Source: Lachnospiraceae bacterium (GTDB lineage: Bacteria > Bacillota > Clostridia > Lachnospirales > Lachnospiraceae). Taken from it: a DNA stretch of 64,000 nt. The stretch is taken from the NCBI GenBank assembly GCA_900770345.1, contig CAAGKF010000102.1:1-64000 (forward strand), read 5' to 3'. A program made the translations under genes and the position numbers. Shown here in pieces: positions 59,969-64,000 of this stretch (position 1 is the first letter of the stretch; each line of letters begins with the position of its first letter). Below the pieces are notes generated by a model, which was not told the origin of the DNA, did no database searches, and worked only from the letters and a program-made list of their open reading frames with translations.

Positions 59969-60712
59969 ATGAGATACGAAGAACTGACCATTGAAGGCCG
60001 GAATGCGGTGCTGGAGGCATTTCGCTCCGGAAAAACCATTGACAAGCTGTTTGTGCTGGACGGCTGTCAGGACGGTCCGGTGCGCACGATCGTGCGCGAG
60101 GCAAGAAAATACGACACCATCATCAATTATGTGTCCAGGGAACGTCTGGATCAGATGTCGGAGACAGGAAAGCACCAGGGAGTGATTGCTTTCGCGGCTG
60201 CCTATGAGTACGCGCAGGTGGAGGATATGCTGGAGCTGGCACGTTCCAAGGGAGAGCCGCCTTTCCTGATTCTTCTGGACGGCATTGAGGATCCCCATAA
60301 TCTGGGGGCTATTATACGTACGGCAAATCTTGCCGGAGCTCACGGTGTGATCATTCCGAAGCGCCGAGCCGTGGGTCTGACGGCCACAGTGGCAAAGACT
60401 TCTGCCGGAGCGCTGAATTATACGCCTGTAGCAAAGGTGACCAATCTGACAGCTGCCATGGAAGAACTGAAAAAACAGGGACTCTGGTTCGTCTGTGCGG
60501 ATATGGGCGGCGATGTGGTGTATAAAATGAATCTGACAGGTCCCATCGGCCTGGTGATCGGCAATGAAGGGGAAGGCGTCAGCAAGCTGGTGCGGGAGCA
60601 CTGCGATATGACTGCTTCGATTCCGATGAAGGGTGACATTGATTCCCTGAATGCATCGGTGGCAGCCGGTGTGCTGGCTTATGAGATTGTAAGGCAGCGT
60701 ATGGGAGTCTGA
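59969..60712 (+). CDS. rlmB: 23S rRNA (guanosine-2'-O)-methyltransferase RlmB
   Basis: SPOUT methyltransferase of about 247 residues that methylates G2251 of 23S rRNA with SAM. The N-terminal substrate-binding domain starts YEELTIEGRNAVLEAF; the knot motifs are LDGIEDPHNLGAIIRTANLAG (in part), GLVIGNEGEGVS and IPMKGDIDSLNASVAAGV. The ATG at 59969 follows CAGGAG; a second ATG at 59954 is possible. Confidence 0.93.
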   Translation: MRYEELTIEGRNAVLEAFRSGKTIDKLFVLDGCQDGPVRTIVREARKYDTIINYVSRERLDQMSETGKHQGVIAFAAAYEYAQVEDMLELARSKGEPPFLILLDGIEDPHNLGAIIRTANLAGAHGVIIPKRRAVGLTATVAKTSAGALNYTPVAKVTNLTAAMEELKKQGLWFVCADMGGDVVYKMNLTGPIGLVIGNEGEGVSKLVREHCDMTASIPMKGDIDSLNASVAAGVLAYEIVRQRMGV

Positions 60713-60726
60713 CGGAGGAAACGGAT

Positions 60727-61731
60727 ATGAGCAGAATGCAGTTGGGGAAAATAAAGCTTGCCGCTGCGGCTGCGGCGCTGATGGCAGCCGGACTGGCGGG
60801 GATGCCTCTCAGGGCGATGGCAGCGGAGAAGGATAAGACAGCTGTAACGTCGGAAAAAGAAACAGCGGCGATAGAGGCGGAAATTCCTGATCAGAAGGTG
60901 CCCCTTTACGTGAAGCCGGCGGGAAGCTATGTGCGTACGCCTATTGCTTCCGGAGCGACTACCTATAAAAATGAAAAGGCAGTTCTGGATGCTTCCAATG
61001 TTTCTGAGGGCTACATTATGGTCAAGTATACCGGCCGTGTGGGAAAGATCAAGGTTCAGGTATCAAAGAACGGTTCCGAGACCTACACCTATGATCTGAA
61101 CAGCAGCGGAGCTTATGAAGTGTTCCCGCTGTCGGAGGGCAGCGGAAGCTATCAGGTGAAGGTTTTTGAGAATATACAGGGCAATCAGTATTCCCAGGCC
61201 TTCAGTCAGGAAGTAAATGCCGATATTGCCAATGCCTTTGGTCCTTTCCTTTATCCCAACCAGTATGTGAATTTCAATTCCGCAAGCGCAGCGGTGCAGA
61301 CTGCGGCGGATATTTCCGCACAGGCGCAGGATCAGCTGGGAGTGGTTACGGCAATTTACAATTATGTGATTACTAATCTGACGTACGATACGGAAAAGGC
61401 ACAGACGGTACAGTCCGGCTATCTTCCCAATGTGGATGTGATCCTGGCTCAGAAGAAGGGGATCTGTTTTGACTATGCCGCGCTTATGACGGCCATGCTC
61501 CGTTCACAGGATATTCCGTCCAAACTGGTGATAGGATATACCGGCAGCCTGTACCATGCCTGGATCAGTGTGTATCTGGAAGGCCAGGGCTGGGTGGACA
61601 ATATTATCTATTTTGACGGAAACAGCTGGAAGCTGATGGATCCCACCTTTGCTTCTTCCTCGGGACAGAGTAAGGAAATTATGGATTATATTGGAAACGG
61701 CGCAAATTATAAGGCAAAATACAGTTATTAA
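60727..61731 (+). CDS. Secreted transglutaminase-like domain protein
   Basis: Exported protein of 334 residues. Signal peptide at residues 1-33 (LAAAAAALMAAGLAGMPLRA, cut near AMA-AE). The transglutaminase-like core at residues 210-310 has the catalytic cysteine in KKGICFDYAALMTAMLR, the histidine in LYHAWISVYLEG and the aspartate in LMDPTFASS. Such domains act as cysteine proteases or peptidases of the cell wall. Starts 14 bases after rlmB and may be co-transcribed with it and the following pilus-type genes. Confidence 0.85.
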   Translation: MSRMQLGKIKLAAAAAALMAAGLAGMPLRAMAAEKDKTAVTSEKETAAIEAEIPDQKVPLYVKPAGSYVRTPIASGATTYKNEKAVLDASNVSEGYIMVKYTGRVGKIKVQVSKNGSETYTYDLNSSGAYEVFPLSEGSGSYQVKVFENIQGNQYSQAFSQEVNADIANAFGPFLYPNQYVNFNSASAAVQTAADISAQAQDQLGVVTAIYNYVITNLTYDTEKAQTVQSGYLPNVDVILAQKKGICFDYAALMTAMLRSQDIPSKLVIGYTGSLYHAWISVYLEGQGWVDNIIYFDGNSWKLMDPTFASSSGQSKEIMDYIGNGANYKAKYSY

Positions 61732-61759
61732 ATGGCTATTGACAGGAGACGCTGAAACC

Positions 61760-62818
61760 ATGGCAAAAACGGAAGAAAAATATTATCGCTATTCTTATCA
61801 GGAACTGTCTGCTTTCTGTCTTCAGATATCCATGCTGCTGAAGGCGGCAGTACCTCTGGATGAGGGCCTGCGGATCATGGCCGGAGACGGAACCGGAGAA
61901 AAGGAAAAAGCCATGCTGCTTTATATGGCGGAGGGGGCCGAGCTGGGAGATCCCTTCTGCCGTGTTCTGGAGGATACGGGCGTTTTCCCTGATTATGTGG
62001 TCCGAATGACAAGGCTGGGGCAGCAGACGGGTACGCTGGATGAGATGATGGAGTCTCTGGCAGTTTACTACGAAAAGGAATACCGGCTTTTGCGGGCAGT
62101 GAAAAATGCGGTTACCTATCCTGTTATGATGGTGCTCATGCTCCTGGCAGTGCTGTTTGTGCTGTTTTCCAGGGTCATGCCTGTATTTTATAAAGTATAT
62201 GAGCAGCTGGGGGCGCAGATGCCGCCGGCTGCCGTTTCCGCCATTCATATGGGGGGAATTCTAAGCGGCGCGGCACTTGTGTGCGCGCTTTTTCTGGCTG
62301 CGGCAGCGGCTGGCCTTCGTCTTCTGGCAGGACAGGGAAGACGGATGCACTGGCTGGAGAAGCTTACAGCCAGGCTGAAAAAACGCAGCAGGATCGCGCT
62401 GGCGGTTGCCAACCGTCGTTTTACAGCGGTGCTGGCCCTCACATTAAAAAGCGGACTGGAGCTGGAAAAGGGACTGAAGCTGGCGGAGGGGCTGGTGGAA
62501 AATCCTGAGATTGCCCTCCGGATCGGGCGGTGCTCGGCACAGCTGGAAAAGGGAGAGAGCTACTATCAGGCTCTGAAGGATACAGGGCTCTTTTCCGGTT
62601 TTTATATGCAGATGATTCGTGTGGGAGAGCGCAGCGGTCATCTTGACTGCGTAATGGAGGAAATATCCGGCCATTATGAGGAAATGGCGGATACGCTGAT
62701 TGATAATCTGATCGTCAGGTTTGAGCCTGCCGTTGTAGCGGTGCTGGCGGTATCGGTGGGTCTGGTGCTGCTTTCCGTTATGCTCCCGCTGGCAGGGCTT
62801 TTATCTGCCATTGGCTAG
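61760..62818 (+). CDS. Type II secretion / type IV pilus inner-membrane protein GspF (PilC family)
   Basis: Polytopic protein of 352 residues with the usual duplicated T2SSF domain: SYQELSAFCLQISMLLKAAVPL at the start, membrane segments near residues 130, 180 and 330, and the second copy AVLALTLKSGLELEKGLKLAE. It is the platform protein for pseudopilus or pilus assembly. The ATG at 61760 follows ACAGGAG. No secretion ATPase (GspE) lies upstream; the transglutaminase-like gene is there instead. Confidence 0.88.
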   Translation: MAKTEEKYYRYSYQELSAFCLQISMLLKAAVPLDEGLRIMAGDGTGEKEKAMLLYMAEGAELGDPFCRVLEDTGVFPDYVVRMTRLGQQTGTLDEMMESLAVYYEKEYRLLRAVKNAVTYPVMMVLMLLAVLFVLFSRVMPVFYKVYEQLGAQMPPAAVSAIHMGGILSGAALVCALFLAAAAAGLRLLAGQGRRMHWLEKLTARLKKRSRIALAVANRRFTAVLALTLKSGLELEKGLKLAEGLVENPEIALRIGRCSAQLEKGESYYQALKDTGLFSGFYMQMIRVGERSGHLDCVMEEISGHYEEMADTLIDNLIVRFEPAVVAVLAVSVGLVLLSVMLPLAGLLSAIG

Positions 62819-62841
62819 GCAACTTCGGGAGTGGATGGAAA

Positions 62842-63204
62842 ATGGAAATGGGCAGAATGGAAATGGACAGAAGAGTGAAAAAGGACCGGAGTTTCCTGAG
62901 CTATGGGGCATCTGCTGCGGTTTTGCTGCTTTTGGCTGTCTCTGTGTACGCAGCTTCGCTCCGTTTTGCGGCTGGGACGGGGACCAGGCAGCAGGAGGCT
63001 TTAAAGAAGGCTGTTACCAGGGCTTCGGTCCAGTGCTATGCCATCGAGGGACGTTATCCTCCCAGTGTGGAGTATCTGGAGGAGAACTACGGGATCCATA
63101 TTGACAGAAAAAAATACCACGTATTTTATGACGGATTTGCATCCAATGTAATGCCGGAGATCACGATCATACCGGCAGAAAAGTCAGGAGGACAGGGCAG
63201 ATGA
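62842..63204 (+). CDS. Small single-pass membrane protein, probable pilin-like component
   Basis: Protein of 120 residues with one membrane segment near the N-terminus (SYGASAAVLLLLAVSVYA, residues 20-37) and an extracellular part with AIEGRYPPSVEYLEENYG, a pattern often seen in type II secretion pseudopilins (residues on short C-terminal loops). No classical prepilin cleavage site (G-FxxxE) is evident. The start is uncertain because several ATG codons lie close together. Its end overlaps the next gene by four bases. Confidence 0.6.
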   Translation: MEMGRMEMDRRVKKDRSFLSYGASAAVLLLLAVSVYAASLRFAAGTGTRQQEALKKAVTRASVQCYAIEGRYPPSVEYLEENYGIHIDRKKYHVFYDGFASNVMPEITIIPAEKSGGQGR

Positions 63205-63695
63205 GCGGGAGAAGGGCAGAGAGGCCGCAGAGAACGGGCTTTCTTTTTACAATGCTTTTGTTCCTTGTATTTGTTCTGTGCGCTCTGTTTACAGTACTGA
63301 TCGGCAGCCGGGTTTATGAGAATATCACATCCCGCAGCGATGCAGCCTTTACGGGAACTACAGCTGTCAGTTATATAGCGGGAAAGGTACGCCAGGGAGA
63401 CCGGGCCGGTATGGTAAGTGTAAAGGAGATCGGCGGAACGCAGGTTCTGGAGCTGAAGCAGGAGATCGGCGGCAGCGAATATGTGACCTGGATCTACTGG
63501 CTGGACGGCGGCATACGGGAGCTGTTCACAGATACCTCAGGCAGTCTGGGGCTGCAGGATGGGCTGGAGATCCTGGAGTGCGGGGGGCTGAAGCTGGAAC
63601 TTAAGGGAAGGCTCCTTCGGATCGAAACACCGGGAGAAGGCGGAGGAACTGTAAGCCTGGCACTGAGAAGCGGAGAGACAGATGAGAATGAATAG
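63201..63695 (+). CDS. DUF4860-type pilus operon protein
   Basis: Protein of 164 residues with an N-terminal basic stretch and one membrane helix (FLFTMLLFLVFVLCALFTVL, residues 14-33), then an extracytoplasmic domain (EYVTWIYWLDGGIRELFTD). This matches the DUF4860 proteins encoded beside GspF and pseudopilins in Lachnospiraceae. Starts by ATGA overlap with the previous gene and overlaps the next by 14 bases, so all are translationally coupled. Confidence 0.7.
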   Translation: MSGRRAERPQRTGFLFTMLLFLVFVLCALFTVLIGSRVYENITSRSDAAFTGTTAVSYIAGKVRQGDRAGMVSVKEIGGTQVLELKQEIGGSEYVTWIYWLDGGIRELFTDTSGSLGLQDGLEILECGGLKLELKGRLLRIETPGEGGGTVSLALRSGETDENE

Positions 63696-64000
63696 AAGGA
63701 GCGGCTCCGGCTCAGGGCCGTTTTTAATGGAAATGCTGATAGCAGCAGGATTTTTTATGATCTGTGCCAGCATCTGCGTAGCTGCTTTTGCTGCGGCTGA
63801 CCGTATGAGCCGTGCGGCCAGGGACGGAAATCAGGCCATACTGGCGGCTCAGACGGTGGCAGAGGAATTAAAGGCCGGTGAATGCGGCCCTCTTTTCTGG
63901 GATCGGGAATGGAACCGGACGGAAGAGGATTCCGAAGCCTTCTGCGGTGAGATAACAGAAGAGATGCTGGGAAACGGCCTGACAGGGCGCAGGATCCGCA
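63682..64000 (+). CDS. Pseudopilin-like protein, cut by the window edge
   Basis: Reading frame open to the right edge, 106 codons visible. The N-terminus (basic, then FLMEMLIAAGFFMICASICV) has the hydrophobic helix with a glutamate characteristic of type IV pilin-like proteins, preceded by SGSGSGPF which could be the prepilin peptidase site. The rest is a pseudopilin-like stalk (AAQTVAEELKAGECG). It overlaps DUF4860 and follows CGGAGAG. Confidence 0.7.
   Translation, partial: MRMNRRSGSGSGPFLMEMLIAAGFFMICASICVAAFAAADRMSRAARDGNQAILAAQTVAEELKAGECGPLFWDREWNRTEEDSEAFCGEITEEMLGNGLTGRRIR

Noticed and set aside
1..64000. CRISPR arrays, insertion sequences, prophage or integrative elements
   Set aside because: No repeat-spacer array, transposase, integrase or phage gene was found in any frame.

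Overview
The window reads as a chromosomal segment of a spore-forming, anaerobic Firmicute of the Clostridia, most like the Lachnospiraceae (inference from gene content; no database search was possible). The evidence is a SleC-type spore cortex-lytic enzyme, LL-diaminopimelate aminotransferase plus DapF for lysine, a single-type GSI glutamine synthetase beside an ANTAR regulator, mini-RNase III, a CarD-like regulator, BspA-type leucine-rich-repeat proteins and AGGAGG-type ribosome binding sites almost everywhere. No phage, insertion sequence, integrase or CRISPR array was seen.

Layout. 0-3.2 kb: an 8-oxoguanine-deaminase-like amidohydrolase with a long, foldable 5' leader, a small phosphoesterase and an orotate-phosphoribosyltransferase-like protein. 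3.2-9.1 kb: a complete branched-chain amino-acid ABC transporter (livJ, livH, livM, livG, livF, all minus strand) behind an AraC regulator. 9.3-16.8 kb: nitrogen and lysine metabolism (an aberrant DapF homologue, glnA, ANTAR regulator, canonical dapF, dapL), then a sodium-dependent transporter divergent from an Lrp/AsnC regulator. 16.8-25.6 kb: amidase, 5-formyl-THF cyclo-ligase, cytidylate-kinase-like protein, sleC, superoxide dismutase, carA-carB. 25.8-26.4 kb: a decayed MATE pump.

26.8-45 kb is the accessory-looking heart of the window. Two three-subunit molybdenum hydroxylase loci (xanthine dehydrogenase family) lie on the plus strand. Between them, on the minus strand, sits an LRR - VWA - MoxR operon. 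In CO dehydrogenase maturation a MoxR-type ATPase (CoxD) and a VWA protein (CoxE) act on the same enzyme superfamily, so this operon is best read as a cofactor-maturation module. The first locus ends with an eight-cysteine small protein. The second has a FAD subunit into which a whole GltD-like NAD(P)H/FAD/Fe-S oxidoreductase is inserted. A palindrome TGTAG-N6-CTACA, spaced like a CRP-family operator, lies before locus 1 (two copies) and, in weaker forms, in the LRR/locus-2 divergent region and before an LRR gene at 43.5 kb. A further perfect copy lies at the promoter of a Crp/Fnr-family gene at 44.2 kb. This suggests a local regulon with that protein as regulator.

45-55 kb: HerA-like ATPase, a surface acylation operon (SGNH protein, DUF4358 lipoprotein, MBOAT acyltransferase, DHHW protein), a CarD-like regulator, a divergent carbamate kinase, CPBP protease, glycosyltransferase and PAP2-like membrane phosphatase. 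55.3-64 kb: Bcp peroxidase, two tRNAs (Val, Met), a lipid kinase, ispF, cysS, mrnC, rlmB, a secreted transglutaminase-like protein and the start of a type II secretion/pseudopilus operon that runs off the right edge. Two gene remnants (MATE pump, ACT-domain protein) with internal deletions flank the accessory block.
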